Source: Mangifera indica (Eukaryota; Streptophyta; Magnoliopsida; Sapindales; Anacardiaceae). Taken from it: 64,000 nucleotides of DNA. This document shows positions 12,397-25,200 of the stretch, in pieces. The stretch covers positions 12,571,463 through 12,635,462 of the forward strand of contig NC_058137.1 of NCBI RefSeq assembly GCF_011075055.1, in the 5' to 3' direction. Under the pieces are notes generated by a model. That model was given only the letters and a program-made list of their open reading frames with translations, did no database searches and was not told the origin of the DNA. A program made the position numbers and the translations under genes. How positions within the stretch are numbered: the stretch's first letter is position 1; every line of letters begins with the position of its first letter.

Positions 12397-14340
12397 TGTA
12401 AGACCCTTCTCCAAATACATATCCCTACTTGGAATATGACCTAAATAGATGTGCACAACTGTACTAGCTAATTTAAAACTTTATAATTTCATGCATGATC
12501 ATAAATACTTAAAAGTGCAAAAAGTGCGATAAGAAGATACTGTAATAACTCACTTATTATTATTTATAAATAAAGATGTTTGAAACTTAATTGAAATGAT
12601 ACTAATGCATGAATAATTATAAAATTATAACTGAACTTTTGAATACATGAATATAGATAAATCTCAATAAAATGACTAATACACCCTTCACTCTCATGTA
12701 ACTATTCATTAGATTGTTGGATTCCCTACATGTCTCGCTACTTACCTTTACCTATAAAAATAACAAAAAAGAATGCATGAGTGAAAACACTCAATAAGTT
12801 GATGATCTCTCAATACCGTGTATATTCATAAAACTGATAAACTCAATGTCCCATTTGTGAATTTGAATATGGTCACAACTTGACACTTTAGTGCCCTAAC
12901 TTAAGCCATCAATAAAGGTTACTAAGGCCTAAGCTGAAATCGACATAAATGATGTCTTAGTGAAAACGTAAGATACCTTGCATGTCATTATCTATCATGT
13001 CTTGGGCATATACCATATGAGCTATTGGGCTAGCTATCTAGAACACCCTAGTCATACAAGGAATAATCTAGCAGTAGTTTCCTTTCTTATCATATAAGCT
13101 AATCAGAACTACTATCTAAACCATCCTAGGATAACCCTTACTGTGGATACATCTGTGATGCATCCTACTGACCATGTTAGGAAATATCTAAAAAACCATT
13201 ATCCTTACCATGCACACTTGAAATGAACTACTTGACACCGAGTACATGATGCATCTAATAGGTTTCCAACCCTATTGTTTTCACATATCTTGCCACTTAT
13301 GCACACAGTTAGTGGTTATCTAGATGTAAACCACTTTTCTTAACTTTTATGATTTTTAAACCAGATTTGACTTGATCGGGTTCTCGTGTTGTCTTTCATT
13401 TAGTTAAACACTTTTTCTAGTTCTATCTAGCTTGTTTTTTTGTACTGAAATCTCTTATACTTAGTTTTTATTCTTCTTCCCATTCACTGTGTATAACTAC
13501 AGGTAAAATGGTCTTTTTATTGGCTACATGGGTGTGTGCTTGTGTGCCTCTTTTTAAATAGTCATACATAAGTGTATATCCCATATCACACAATTATATA
13601 TGCCTTTCCTCAAAATGAATGCATGAAATTTGTGAAATTCCTATTTTGAACTAAGGACACAGACGTGTATGAGACTATACATAGTCGTGTGTCGCGATCT
13701 ATAAATCATAACCCTACTAATTCTAAGCAATCCCAATCTATTTTTGGTAACTAAAATGCATCACATTATTCATAAGATATTTCTAAGCATTCTAGGCATC
13801 TTTTCATCAAACAAACATATGAAAATATAGTTAATCATCACGAGTCATAAAGAGATTCATCTCAACATCAATTAACATACAAGTAAGATGATTACCAAAA
13901 CTATAACTTGATTTGGCATATGGAAAATTCATGCATCCAATCAATAATAATCAAATCATCATAAAATCACTTTGAAATCATAATTTTTATTGAAATCTTT
14001 AAACTCATTGAAAAACATGTTTGATTAAGCGAAAGGGAGAAACTAACTTACTTGGCTTCTGAAGATTGCTAAGGTCTTTATGTGACTACGGTGTTTTCAA
14101 CAATCAATAGTTTACTATAGTGACCAAAACCTCTCTACTCTCTTCCCTCTTTCTTTTAGTGGAGAGTAGAGACTCTACATAGGCATGTGTCATGTTGTAC
14201 AACTAACGCAACACCAATCTTACTGCGATCATAATCTTATAGAAGAAATTCAAATTTGTTGACGATACACGGTTATGTATACCTTTATACATAAACTTCT
14301 ATCACTCTGAAAAACATTAATGAACTTGTAGGTATTATAA
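12397..14340 (-). repeat. 3' LTR of Gypsy H
   Basis: 1.94 kb beginning on the + strand with TGTAAGACCC and matching 18550-18943 plus 29647-31303 along its length, with many substitutions. The far end abuts the minus-strand polypurine tract at 14341-14353. Confidence 0.85.
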
Positions 14341-14353
14341 TTCTCCCCTTCTT
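14341..14353 (-). other. Polypurine tract of Gypsy H
   Basis: Minus-strand AAGAAGGGGAGAA immediately before the 3' LTR, the expected plus-strand primer. Confidence 0.65.
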
Positions 14354-14389
14354 ATATGAATTTTATCCTCGAAATTCACCCAAAAAGCT

Positions 14390-17060
14390 ATAGGAACTGT
14401 TACCTCATGTCTTGTTTGACCTTCTATATAGCCTTCTTAACTTGGGGATTCCTTCAAAAAACCTTGACTAAGGGAATTTATTTATGTTTGAGTTCCTTAA
14501 CTCACTTGTCTAGGATTTGAACTAAACACCCCTTATATATCAAATTATCATCAAGTTTGACATCTTTAACTCTAAGCATATGGGTCAAGTCACTAATATA
14601 CTTTTGTAGCAGTAATATATGAGACATGTTATGAATGCAATTTATGCTTGTTGGTAATGCAAGTTAGTAGGCAACTTTATCTATATGTTCCAACACTTCA
14701 AACGGTCTGGGAAACCTTGGTGCTAACTTGACTTTCCTACCAAATCTCATAACATGCTTGTAGAGGGCCACTTTAACAAATACCTTATCACTCACACTAA
14801 ACTCAAAATCACATTTCCTTTGGTTTGAATAACTTTGTTGACGGTCTTGAGCTTGCCTCATTCTTTCCTTTATCAATATGATATCTTTAATCATCCTTTG
14901 GGTTATCTTTGGTCCCAAAGCCTAAGTCAAACATTTCTTTCTCATATCTCATCCCAATGCAATAGTGATCTATATCTCTTGTCATATAAAATCTCATATT
15001 AAGCCATTTTGATAGTTACTTAGTAACTATTTTTATATCCAAACTCTATCAATAATAATGCATCTATCCAACTCACTCCTCTATCTAGGCAATAAACCCT
15101 CAAACATATCCACATCACATAGTTGACTTTTATAGTCTAACCAACTGTCTGGGGATGATATGTTGTGTTGAAAACTAACCTTATACCTAAGGACCTTTAA
15201 ATACTCAGTTAAAAAACTAGGATGAACCTGGTATCTTAATATGAAACTATTGTATTGGGTACCCCATGAAGCCTGATTATCTCTTTACTATACATCTAAC
15301 CTAACTGATCTATATTCATGGTGTCCTTAATTGTAATAAAGTGCATTGACTTGGTTAATCGATCAACACTGACCCATAAAACATAATATCCTCATTTAAC
15401 CCTCGGTAATCCTATCACAAGATCTATCAAGATATGTTCCCATTTTTATTCTAGACTACTAAAAGGCTGTAACAGTTCTGATGGTCTCTGATATTTAACC
15501 TTAACTTATTGACAGACTAGACACTTAGCCATAAAGTATACTATAATTTTCTTTATACTTGACCATCAGAAAGATTTTCTCAAGTCCTAATACATTTTTA
15601 CGCCCCTGAAGTGGGCAATGTAAAGAGAACTATGTGCCTTACTGACAAAAGGCATATGTTATCACTTTACCTGTCTATATCAAAACAACTCCAAATCCTT
15701 GTTCTGAGGCATCTATGTACAAATCATATTTTTTGCCCTTTGTTAGCAAAGCTAAAACAAGAGCTGATGTCAACCTTTTCTTTAATTTTTGGAAACTCTG
15801 TTTGCAGTGGTTTAACCATTTAAAAGGAACATTCTTACGAGTCAACTCTATAAGTGGTTAGGCTAATTTGGCAAATCCCTCAACAAATCGCCTATAATAG
15901 CTTGTCAACTTGAGGAAGCTCCTAACCTCTTTTATTATCTTAGGTCTCTACCACTCTAATACAACCTCAATTTTATTAGGATCAACTAAAATACCATCTA
16001 TTGAGACAATGTGTTTAAAGAAAGCCACTTTGTTTAACCAAAACTCGTATTTTGAAAACTTGGCATATAACTGTCACTTTGTCAATCTCTAGAGTATAAA
16101 CCTCAGATGTTGTGCGTTCTCCTCTCGCGTCCTAGAGTATACTAAGATGTCCTCTATAAAAACCATCAAAAACTTATCTAGGCAATTTTTGGAACATTTT
16201 GTTTTTAAGGTCTATAAACACTAATGGAGCATTAGTCAAACTAAATGGTATAACCATAAACTCTAATGTCTATATTTGGTTTTGAATACAGTTTTAGGTA
16301 TATCTTACTCGGTAACTTGGTCTTGATGATAATGTCAATCTTAGAAAATACTGATTCACCATTTAGCTAATAAAAAAATCATCAATGTTTAAGAGTTAAC
16401 ACTTAATTTTTCACTATTAGGTTGTTTCACTCCCTGTAGGGCCATTCTTCTTTACAAATAAGACTGGTTCATCCTATGGCAAGTGGTTTGGTTTGATAAA
16501 TCCACTATCTAACAACTTTTGCAACTATTTCTTTAACTCTTGCAGTTCTATTAAGGCCATTTTGTATGGTGCCTTGAAAATTCATGTTGTACCCAAGGCT
16601 AGCTCAATACTTAACTCTAACTTTCTCTCAAGTGCTAACCCCATAACACTATCTGGGAACACATTTAGAAAATCTTGTACCACTAGAGTATCTTTCATAC
16701 TTGGGATGCCTCATCTAATCTATTCATTATACGCTATATGTGCCAAGTATGCTATGTACCTTTTACTCAATATTTTACTTGCCTTGACATTGCTAATCAT
16801 CATACTGAAAACTTGGTATTTTCCAAAAGTGAACTGCTCTCTATTATCTAAACTGAACTAAACCTTTTTCTTTGTATAGTTTATCTCTACCCCATATTTG
16901 CTTAAGAAGTCTATGCCGAGTATTACATCAAAATCAGACATATCTATAACTATTAGGTCTATGACCATCTCTCAGCCTCCTAAATAAACCACCTTTCTAA
17001 TATATGGATTCTTTCCCTATCTAGCATTTCTATATTAATCTGTAAGATAGTTGCGAGCTT
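14390..17060 (-). pseudogene. Gypsy H pol pseudogene (protease to chromodomain)
   Basis: Minus-strand pol remnant. Protease: MSDFDVILGIDFLSKYGV near 16950-16890. RT opening with a LFVKKNG-type motif near 16460-16440 and an ELQELKK-type helix near 16560-16520. RNase H and connection region 15620-15950. Integrase C-terminal part 14664-14918, an open stretch with RMRQAQDRQQSY, FEFSVSDKVFVKV and LAPRFPRPFEVLEHI. After that a chromodomain with ILDK, IPLVKV and a DMR motif near 14520-14390. Stops and frameshifts are frequent throughout. The chromodomain places it among chromoviruses; Tekay/Del is the likeliest lineage, by inference. Confidence 0.82.
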
Positions 17061-17219
17061 TAACCCTAACTCTTTACTGTGCCTCTAATAACAAAACAAT
17101 GTGTGACACCATAAACAATTAAAGTATATAGAGGATAATAATGAAATATTAATTGACTTATCACTACTATCAGACTAGCCTTGATTTGAGTTTGAGTGGC
17201 TACATACACTCGAGCTTGT

Positions 17220-18060
17220 CTTTTTCTAATTGTTTATTCTATTTGGGTTAGTGTTGGTATGCACTTTTTGGCAAAGTGGTCTAGTTGCTTACATTTATAA
17301 CACACTATTTAGTTAGCCAAACACTCTCCAACATGTCTTTATCCATATATATGGCAAGTAAAGAGATCTTTTCACCTTAGTTGATCTCTTCTCATCTGTT
17401 TCTTACCTCTCTAGTTCTTCTTGTTTCTCGACTGGAAAAACATCTTGCTTTTAGGGTCCTTGCTACCCTAATCTCAAATACCACCTATGACTATTTGGCT
17501 TTATCTTAAGGATAAGGTTATTGGTATTAGTTGATTTAGCATCTCTCTTTCTCAGGCTATCTTCTATCTTAGGCCTTTGACCTCAATATTCTGCCTAAGG
17601 CCTCTAATAATGATTTAGGAGGCTTATCTCCTATCATAACAACCTTGGCAATATCTGATCTAAGTCTACCAAAGAATACCTCTAACTTACCTCTATTCAA
17701 ACTGGTTACTCTTGAAGCATACTTGGCCAATGAGTTTAGCTTAGTGGAAAACTTCCTGACTGACATATTAGCCTGTTTCAGATGGAGGAACTTTTGAGCC
17801 TTTATATACATAATGTCTATAGACAGACACTCTTTCATAAAAGCCCATCTAAAGTTAACTCTAGTCATCTTTGATACTTGGTGAGTCCCACATACCTTAA
17901 GTAGAATGATAGCATACTAAATCTTATTTACATCCGTCATGGTGTAAATCCTCATGATGTCCTTTACTACTTTTAACCAATATTCAATTAGTAACACATC
18001 TGATACTGTACTACCTTTGAAATCAAAGGGTTGGTGTCTATCTACCAGGCTATAAATAAA
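17220..18060 (-). pseudogene. Gypsy H gag pseudogene
   Basis: Minus-strand Gag remnant. The Retrotrans_gag core is visible at about 18060-17569, including a 99-residue open stretch (17868-17569) with FMKECLSIDIMYIKAQKFLHL and FSTKLNSLAKYASRVT. One CCHC knuckle, CYKCKQLDHFAKKC, lies near 17304-17261; the usual Gly before His is replaced by Asp. A stop interrupts the N-terminal half near 17920. It would package element RNA if intact. Confidence 0.8.
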
Positions 18061-18534
18061 GTGAGCCTAACCTTTGTTGCCACCTATTACCTTTATTTTA
18101 TCCTGCTAAGGTAAAATGTCAATGATTAGAGGTTTCTTAGGCATTGATGAGGCAGGAACTAGGTGTCTAACACTCTCGGAAACACCTCTTTATTTTGTTT
18201 AAGAATATCTTTTACTATCTATTGGATAGTCTTACTATCTATTTATGACACAATTGACACATCAGATGCCTATTCTTGAGCCTTATCTTAGCTCCTCCTC
18301 TGATTAGAGATCTTTAGGGTATCTTTGATTAACCTCCTGGATCTCCTCATCCTAAAATACGATCATGATTTAAACATATAAAATACTTCAAATAAATACA
18401 GGTTTAACATAATTATAACAGTAAGAGTCTGGGGGCAGTTAACGCTGTATGAGAGACTACTTTCCTTACTTAGTTCTATTATGCACTTTTCAGACACTTA
18501 CTAATTAAACACCTTTTTAGGTATAAAGATCATA

Positions 18535-18545
18535 GTCTAATATCA
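18535..18545 (-). other. Degenerate primer-binding site of Gypsy H
   Basis: Minus-strand TGATATTAGAC, four bases inside the 5' LTR, resembles TGGTATCAGAG(C) with G-to-A and C-to-T changes. Confidence 0.55.
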
Positions 18546-18549
18546 TAAA

Positions 18550-18943
18550 TGTAACACCCCTATTTACATCCATACCCCTACCTAAAATATGACCTGAAGA
18601 GGCATGCACGACTGGACTGACTAATTTAAAACTTTATAATTTCATGCATGATCATAAATGCTTAAATGTGTAGAAATGTGCGATAATAAGTAGTGAAATA
18701 CCTTATTTATTAATATTCATAAACAAATATGTCTCAAACTTAATTGAAATGATACTGGTGCATGAATAACTATAAAATTATTACTGAATGTCTAAATACA
18801 TGAATATAGATAAATCTGAATAAAATGACTAATATGCCTCTCACCCTTGTGTAATTACTCACTGGACCACTGGATTCTTTGTATGTCTCATTACTCACCT
18901 TTACTTATAAAAACAATAAAAAAGAATGTATGAGTGAAAACAC
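18550..18943 (-). repeat. 5' LTR of Gypsy H, part 1
   Basis: Starts TGTAACACCC on the + strand and aligns with the first ~390 bases of the left LTR (12397 onward), stopping at ...GAAAACAC where the Sirevirus begins. Confidence 0.85.
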
Positions 18944-19454
18944 TGTTGACTTGAGGAGTCATTATACTCTTATTTTGATGATAACAAACTAATATGTCCC
19001 TAAACATATTGACTAATGATTTTACTTGAGTGTGAGCTTAGATTGCAAGGATTTATCTAATGCACTTGAAGGAGTTTCAAGATGGAAATGAAAGAGAAGA
19101 GTCAATTGAAGAATTATTGAAGATTTGAAGAAAAACTCAAGTGTTAAGTAGATATATTTGTAATTTAGAGCATTCGTTTTGATTAGAATATTTATTTGCA
19201 TGGGATAGCTCACTTGAAAACTCATTTTCATATCTTTCACATTTTGGGTTAAAATGTCGTTTTTCAAACTTATTGGTTTAAGCTAATTCTTTCACCAAAG
19301 TTTATTAATTCTTTTAAAATGATGAAGTTTTGTGAACTACATTTTCATATCTTAAAGTTGGTTTTGAAAGAATTTTCAAAAATGGGTTAAATTATCACTT
19401 TTCAAAGTTTTAGGGGTCAAATTGTAGTTTTTGAAAATCCAGGGGGTAAAATGT

Positions 19455-19655
19455 AATAAAATTTGATCGACCGAATTTTACCGATCGAATCAGCTTCTGA
19501 ATTATCCAGAAGCCATGTATTTTGGCTTCAAAAATTCAGTCAACCGAATTAAATTCGGTCGACCGAATTTTGGTTTGAATTTTTCCAATGGCTAGTGCCA
19601 CGTAAGCTCCACGTCACATCTGGTTGACCGAATTCCATCCGGTCGACCGAATTGT
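19455..19655. repeat. Palindrome cluster in Sirevirus 5' LTR
   Basis: Several copies of a CGGTCGACCGAATT motif, intact or with 1-2 changes. One is a perfect 20-bp palindrome, AAATTCGGTCGACCGAATTT (19551-19570). It lies upstream of the TATA box, so in U3. Confidence 0.85.
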
Positions 19656-19717
19656 GCATTTCTGGAAAATTAAAACGACTATCTTTGTGCACAACGGTAA
19701 CTTTCCTTATTTTCCCC

Positions 19718-19725
19718 TATATAAA
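19718..19725 (+). promoter_or_regulatory. TATA box in Sirevirus 5' LTR
   Basis: TATATAAA just downstream of the palindrome cluster; the same box is at 28983-28990 in the 3' LTR. Likely element promoter. Confidence 0.65.
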
Positions 19726-20378
19726 CCCAATCAATTTTGTTCGAAAATAACTTTTGCCACCAAAAACTTTTATATATTTGAGAGCAAATTAGTTTTGAGC
19801 TATTGACTTGCAAATTCTTCTCTCTAATCAAAACCGTTGCTCATACACTTTGTAATTTCATTTGCTTTGGGTTGTACTAAGCTTTAACTTTCATATACAC
19901 TGTTTAGAGAGGTCATATTTCAATTTCATACTAAAAATCGTGCTATAAAAGAGTGAGGTTCACTCTTGGAGAGATTAGAAAATTTCTTGTGAGAGAAATT
20001 GGGTATTAACATTTGTGAAGGTTAATAACACTTTGGAAGCTATTTTGATTGTGAAGAAAAGCTTGGTTGAGGTTTTGGTCAACCAAGGATTAGTGGAATA
20101 CTCCAAGGGAGAAAGCTTGGAGGAGTGGACATAGGCCGGGTTTAGCCGAACCACTATACATCGCGTGTTTGATTTTCTCTTCCCTTAAACTCATACTTTA
20201 TGTTATGCTATTTTGATTGTGTTGGTTATTTGAAATATTTTTAGTTATTCTCATACATTGGATTAAAAATAGGTAACATTATTTGATTTGAATAAATTGC
20301 TTTAATTCTCAAATTTGGTAAAAATAGTTTTAAAGTTGCCTAATTCACCCCCCTTCTTAGGCCATTCGATCCTACAAT

Positions 20379-20390
20379 TGGTATCAGAGC
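20379..20390 (+). other. Primer-binding site of Sirevirus
   Basis: TGGTATCAGAGC, a perfect initiator tRNA-Met match, two bases after the 5' LTR. Confidence 0.93.
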
Positions 20391-20428
20391 TTGGTTGCTC
20401 ATTCTCATAAACTTAACCATTTAGAGCA

Positions 20429-22210
20429 ATGGCCATGAACCTAGGAAAATCCTATACCGTTAGTGAAGGGTTTGCCCCTAATAGACCGCCATTGTTTGAT
20501 GGCACCAGATATGCCCATTGGAAAAATCGCATGTCGATTTTCCTTCAAAGTGATTATGAATTGTGGGATGTAGTGCAAGATGGACCTTTTGTTCCTATGA
20601 AAGAAGTGGATGGAAAACAAGTGCCCAAAACTAGGGAAGAAATGACCCCTCAAGATAAGAAGAATATTGCCATTAATGCTAGAGCTATGAATGTGTTATA
20701 TTGTGCATTAAATGAATATAACTTTAACAAGGTACAAGCTTGTACCTCGGTTAAAGAAATTTGGGAATTATTGATGGTGTCAAATGAGGGGACTTCACAA
20801 GTCAAAGAGACTAAAATTAGCATGCTCACACACTCATACGAGTTGTTTAGGATGAATGAAAATGAAACCATTAGTGACATGTTTGATAGATTTATTACTA
20901 TTGTGAATGAATTGAAAAATCTTGGTAAAGTTTATACTAACCAAGAAAATGTCAAGAAACTTCTTAGATGTTTGCCTCCCTCTTGGGATCCCAAAGTGAC
21001 GGTAATCGAAGAAGCAAAGGATGTCAAGACTCTACCTCTTGAAGAACTTTTAGGTTCACTTCTCACTCATGAGCTTACTATGAAGCAACGACAAATTGAA
21101 GAAGTGGAAAAGAAGAAAAAAAGTATTGCCTTCAAATCATCAATCAAAGAGAATGAAAAGTTCCTAGAAGAGGAAGAGGAGACATCAAATGATGAAGATG
21201 AAGACATTGCACTCTTGAGTAGAAAGATTGGAAAGCTTCTAAGGAATAGAAAGCTAAGAAGAAATGGAAACTTCATAAAAAGGGATGCTTCTAAAGGTGA
21301 AAGGGGAGAAAGACAAAGGAGGGAACAAATTGTGTGCTATGAATGCAAGAAGTCAGGACACATCAAATATGATTGCCCTCTCCTCAAAATTGGTAGACCG
21401 AAAAAGAAAGCAATGAAAGCTACGTGGGATGATAGCGATGAAAGTGAATCCGAAAAGGAGGATAATGAAGTGGCCAACATGTGTTTCATGGCAACTACAA
21501 ATAATGAGGTAACTAACTCTAACTCATCTAATACTTTTGATGATTTAGATGACATAGATGATGAGATAGATGAAAACCCCTCATATGAAGAGTTATATGA
21601 TACACTTGAAAAGATGAATGAAAAACTTGCTCTTTGCATGTCTAAAAATACAACCCTTAAAAAGAAAAATTTTAATTTGGAAAAGGAAAATGAGTCTTTA
21701 AAGAAAGAAAATGAAAATCTTAACCAAAAAATCTTTAAGCTTAAAGGAAAAGAAAATGAAGAAAACAAGTATTCCATTTTTGAAAAAGAAAAACAAAAGT
21801 TTGAAAATGATCTTTGCATAGCCAAAAGGGAAAAAGAAATTATAGAAAATGAAATTGAAGTTTTAAAAAGGGGAGCAAAGGACTTAAGTGAAATAGTTTT
21901 AAAATTTAAAAATGGAAAAGACATTCTTGATAAAATGCTTGGTGTGCAAAGGGGAGTCTTAAACAAAAGAGGACTTGGTTATAAACCTTTTATCAAAGCA
22001 AAATACTTAAAAAATTATTTTGTTAAAGTTTCAACTTCAAGTGAATCAAATATAACTTGCAATTATTGTAGAAATAAAGGTCATATCTCATCATCTTGTC
22101 CAATTCAAAAGAAACATCATATGGGCACTAAGAAAGTGTGGGTTCCTAAGGGAACAAAAACTAATCACCAAGGACCCAACATGATTTGGGTACCTAAGTC
22201 AAATTCTTGA
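20429..22210 (+). CDS. gag: Sirevirus Gag (ends at a premature stop)
   Basis: Open frame of 593 residues from the first ATG after the primer site. Gag would form the particle and bind element RNA. A UBN2-type Gag core spans about residues 25-215, with a PPLFDGTRYAHWKNRM-like start. Two CCHC knuckles are visible: CYECKKSGHIKYDC (303-316) and CNYCRNKGHISSSC (544-557). Between them are an acidic Asp/Glu/Ser stretch (~330-390) and a long Lys/Glu/Asn coiled coil (~395-500), which makes this Gag long in the Sirevirus manner. The closing TGA (22208-22210) is probably not native: pol follows in the same frame, and a TAG at 22226-22228 is the only other stop before the protease. Confidence 0.9.
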   Translation: MAMNLGKSYTVSEGFAPNRPPLFDGTRYAHWKNRMSIFLQSDYELWDVVQDGPFVPMKEVDGKQVPKTREEMTPQDKKNIAINARAMNVLYCALNEYNFNKVQACTSVKEIWELLMVSNEGTSQVKETKISMLTHSYELFRMNENETISDMFDRFITIVNELKNLGKVYTNQENVKKLLRCLPPSWDPKVTVIEEAKDVKTLPLEELLGSLLTHELTMKQRQIEEVEKKKKSIAFKSSIKENEKFLEEEEETSNDEDEDIALLSRKIGKLLRNRKLRRNGNFIKRDASKGERGERQRREQIVCYECKKSGHIKYDCPLLKIGRPKKKAMKATWDDSDESESEKEDNEVANMCFMATTNNEVTNSNSSNTFDDLDDIDDEIDENPSYEELYDTLEKMNEKLALCMSKNTTLKKKNFNLEKENESLKKENENLNQKIFKLKGKENEENKYSIFEKEKQKFENDLCIAKREKEIIENEIEVLKRGAKDLSEIVLKFKNGKDILDKMLGVQRGVLNKRGLGYKPFIKAKYLKNYFVKVSTSSESNITCNYCRNKGHISSSCPIQKKHHMGTKKVWVPKGTKTNHQGPNMIWVPKSNS

Positions 22211-25200
22211 ATCTTCCATTGTGTTTAGGAACCTAAAAATAAAAGGAAGAAAAGCAAATGGTTCCTCGATAGTGCTTGCTCAAGACACATGACCGGAGAT
22301 ATCTCACTTTTCTCGACAATAAGCAAAAAAGATGGAGGTCATGTCACCTTTGGAGACAATGCGAAAGGTAAAATTATTGGCATTGGAGATATTGGTAACA
22401 ATTCTCATATTATCATTGAAAATGTTCTTTTGGTAGATAGTCTTAAACATAATCTCCTTAGCATTAGTCAACTATGTGATAAAGGATTTAAAGTCATTTT
22501 TGAGCCAAATAGTTGCACTATAGAAAATATGAATGATGGAAAAACAAGTTGTGTAGGAAATAGAGATGGAAATGTTTACACTATAAATGTAGAAAATGCA
22601 TCTCATGAAAATCTATGTTTCTCCGCATTGCATGAAAATAGTTGGTTGTGGCATAGAAGATTAGGTCATGCTAGCATGGACTTGATTTCAAAAATCTCCA
22701 AGAAGGAGCTTGTAAAAGGTCTTCCGAAAATAGATTTTATTAAAGATAAAATTTGTGATGCATGTCAATTTGGTAAACAAACAAAAAATTCTTTTAAAAG
22801 TAAAACTCATATTTCTACATCTAGACCTTTACAACTTCTTCATATTGATCTTTTTGGTCCTTTAAGAACCGCAAGCCTAAGTGGAAAACATTATGCTTTT
22901 GTTATTGTTGATGATTTTTCAAGATTCACTTGGGTACTTTTTCTTGCATCAAAAGATGAAGCCCTCCATGCTTTTTCAAAATTTATCAAGAAAATACAAA
23001 AAGAAAAAGAAATGCATATTTCTTGCATTAGAAGTGATCATGGGGGAGAATTTGAAAATCATTTATTCGAAAACTTTTGTGATGAGCATGGTATTGAACA
23101 TCAATTCTCTTGTCCTAGAACTCCCCAACAAAATGGTGTTATTGAAAGAAAGAATAGGACAATTCAAGAGATGGCTAGAACCATGTTAAATGAAAAAGCT
23201 TTACCTCAATATTTTTGGGCGGAAGCCGTAAACACCGCATGCTATGTTTTAAATCGTGTTTTAATAAGACCATCTTTAGATTTAACTCCATATGAACTTT
23301 GGAAAAACAAAAAAACCAAATATTGGTTATTTTAAAGTTTTTGGATGCAAATGCTTTATTTTGAACACAAAAGAAAACTTAGGAAAATTTGATTCAAAAT
23401 CGGACATTGGCATTTTTCTTGGATATTCATCATCTAGCAAAGCATATAGAGTGTTTAACAAAAGGACACTAGTAGTTGAGGAATCCATGCATGTTATTTT
23501 TGATGAATCTAATCCTTTAACTAGTGTGCAAGTTGATATTGATGATGATCAAGTTAAAAATGGTGACCAAACGGAAATTCATGATTCACCAAATGATGAT
23601 AAGGATGAAGCAAAACAAGAGCTAGAACATAAAGAAGATAAAGATAAAGATCTTCCTAAGGCTTGGAGGTATGCAAATGCTCATCCTAAAAAATTAATTA
23701 TTGGTGAGGAAAATCAAGGTGTTAAAACTAGATCATCTTTTAATCTTTGTAATAACTTAGCATTTCTTTCACAATTTGAACCAAAAACATTTCATGATGC
23801 ATTAAATGATGAATTTTGGATTTTAGCCATGCAAGAGGAACTAAATCAATTTGAAAGAAATAATGTTTGGGAACTAGTCCCTCGTCCGGATCATCAATCC
23901 GTTATTGGCACAAAATGGGTTTTTAGAAACAAAATGGATGAATCCGGAGTGGTTATTAGAAATAAAGCTAGATTAGTGGCTCAAGGCTACAACCAAGAGG
24001 AGGGAATAGATTTTGAAGAAACTTTTACACCGGTAGCTAGACTAGAATCCATTAGGATGCTTTTGGCATTTGCATGTTCCAAAAATTTTATTTTATATCA
24101 AATGGATGTCAAAAGTGCTTTCTTAAATGGATTTATCATGGAGGAAGTTTATGTTGAACAACCTCCCGGGTTTGAAAGTCATGATTTCCCAAACCATGTT
24201 TTTAAACTTCAAAAAGCTCTTTATGGTTTAAAACAAGCACCCCGAGCGTGGTATGAACGTTTGAGTAAATTCTTGCTTGAAAAAGACTTTTGCATTGGAA
24301 AAGTAGATACTACTTTGTTTATTAAGAGAAAAGAAAATGATATTCTTTTGGTTCAAATTTATGTTGATATCATCTTTGGATCTACTAATGTCTCTTTGTG
24401 TGAAAAATTTTCTAACCTCATGAGCAAAGAATTTGACATGAGCATGATGGGAGAACTCAAGTATTTTCTCGGACTAAATATCAAGTAAAGCAAAAAGGGC
24501 TAAAAGCTTCATACATCAAGGACTTATTAAAGAAGTTTGGCATGGAAGGACTAAAAGCTTCAAGCACACCAATGAGTTCAACTATCAAGCTCACCAAAGA
24601 TGAGAGTGGGCCAAATGTTGATGTTAAAATGTATAGAGGTATGATTGGCTCTCTTTTATATTTAACCACTAGTAGACCCGATATTATGTTTAGTGTGTGC
24701 TTGTGTGCTCGATTCCAATCATGTCCCAAGGAATCTCATTTAAAAGCCCTTAAAAGAATCTTCAAATATTTACATGGTACTAGATTTTTGGGGTTGTGGT
24801 ATCCTAGAGAAACATCTTTTGACCTAGTGAGCTATTCAGATGTCGACTTTGCCGGAAGCCAAGTTGATAGAAAAAGTACTAGTGGTACTTGTCATTTTCT
24901 AGGTCATGCATTAGTTTCATGGTTTTCAAGGAAACAAAACTCCGTAGCTTTATCAACCGCGGAAGCGGAATATATTGCCGCCGGTAGTTGTTGTGCTCAA
25001 GCCTTGTGGATGCAACAAACCCTTAGGGATTATGGAGTTAGCCTATCTAAAACTCCAATCTTGTGTGACAACACAAGTGCTATTAGGTTATCCAAAAATC
25101 CCATTCAACACTCTCGAACCAAACATATAGAAATTAGATATCATTTTATTCGAGATCATGTTCAAAAAGGTGATTTTTGTCTTGACTTTGTATCTACCGA

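Larger units (their letters stand above)
18944..20376 (+). repeat. 5' LTR of Sirevirus
   Basis: 1433 bp from TGTTGACTTG to CGATCCTACA, nearly identical to 28216-29641. The main length difference is near 19610-19650, where this copy has an additional CCGGTCGACCGAATT-type unit. Confidence 0.95.

Noticed and set aside
16493..16861. 122-codon + strand ORF
   Set aside because: Antisense to the RT/protease region of Gypsy H.
19022..19267. 81-codon minus ORF, repeated identically at 28294-28539
   Set aside because: Appears twice because it lies in both Sirevirus LTRs; no coding evidence.
21337..21966. 209-codon minus-strand ORF inside Sirevirus gag
   Set aside because: Ser/Phe/Leu-rich antisense shadow of the Lys/Glu-rich coiled-coil part of Gag.
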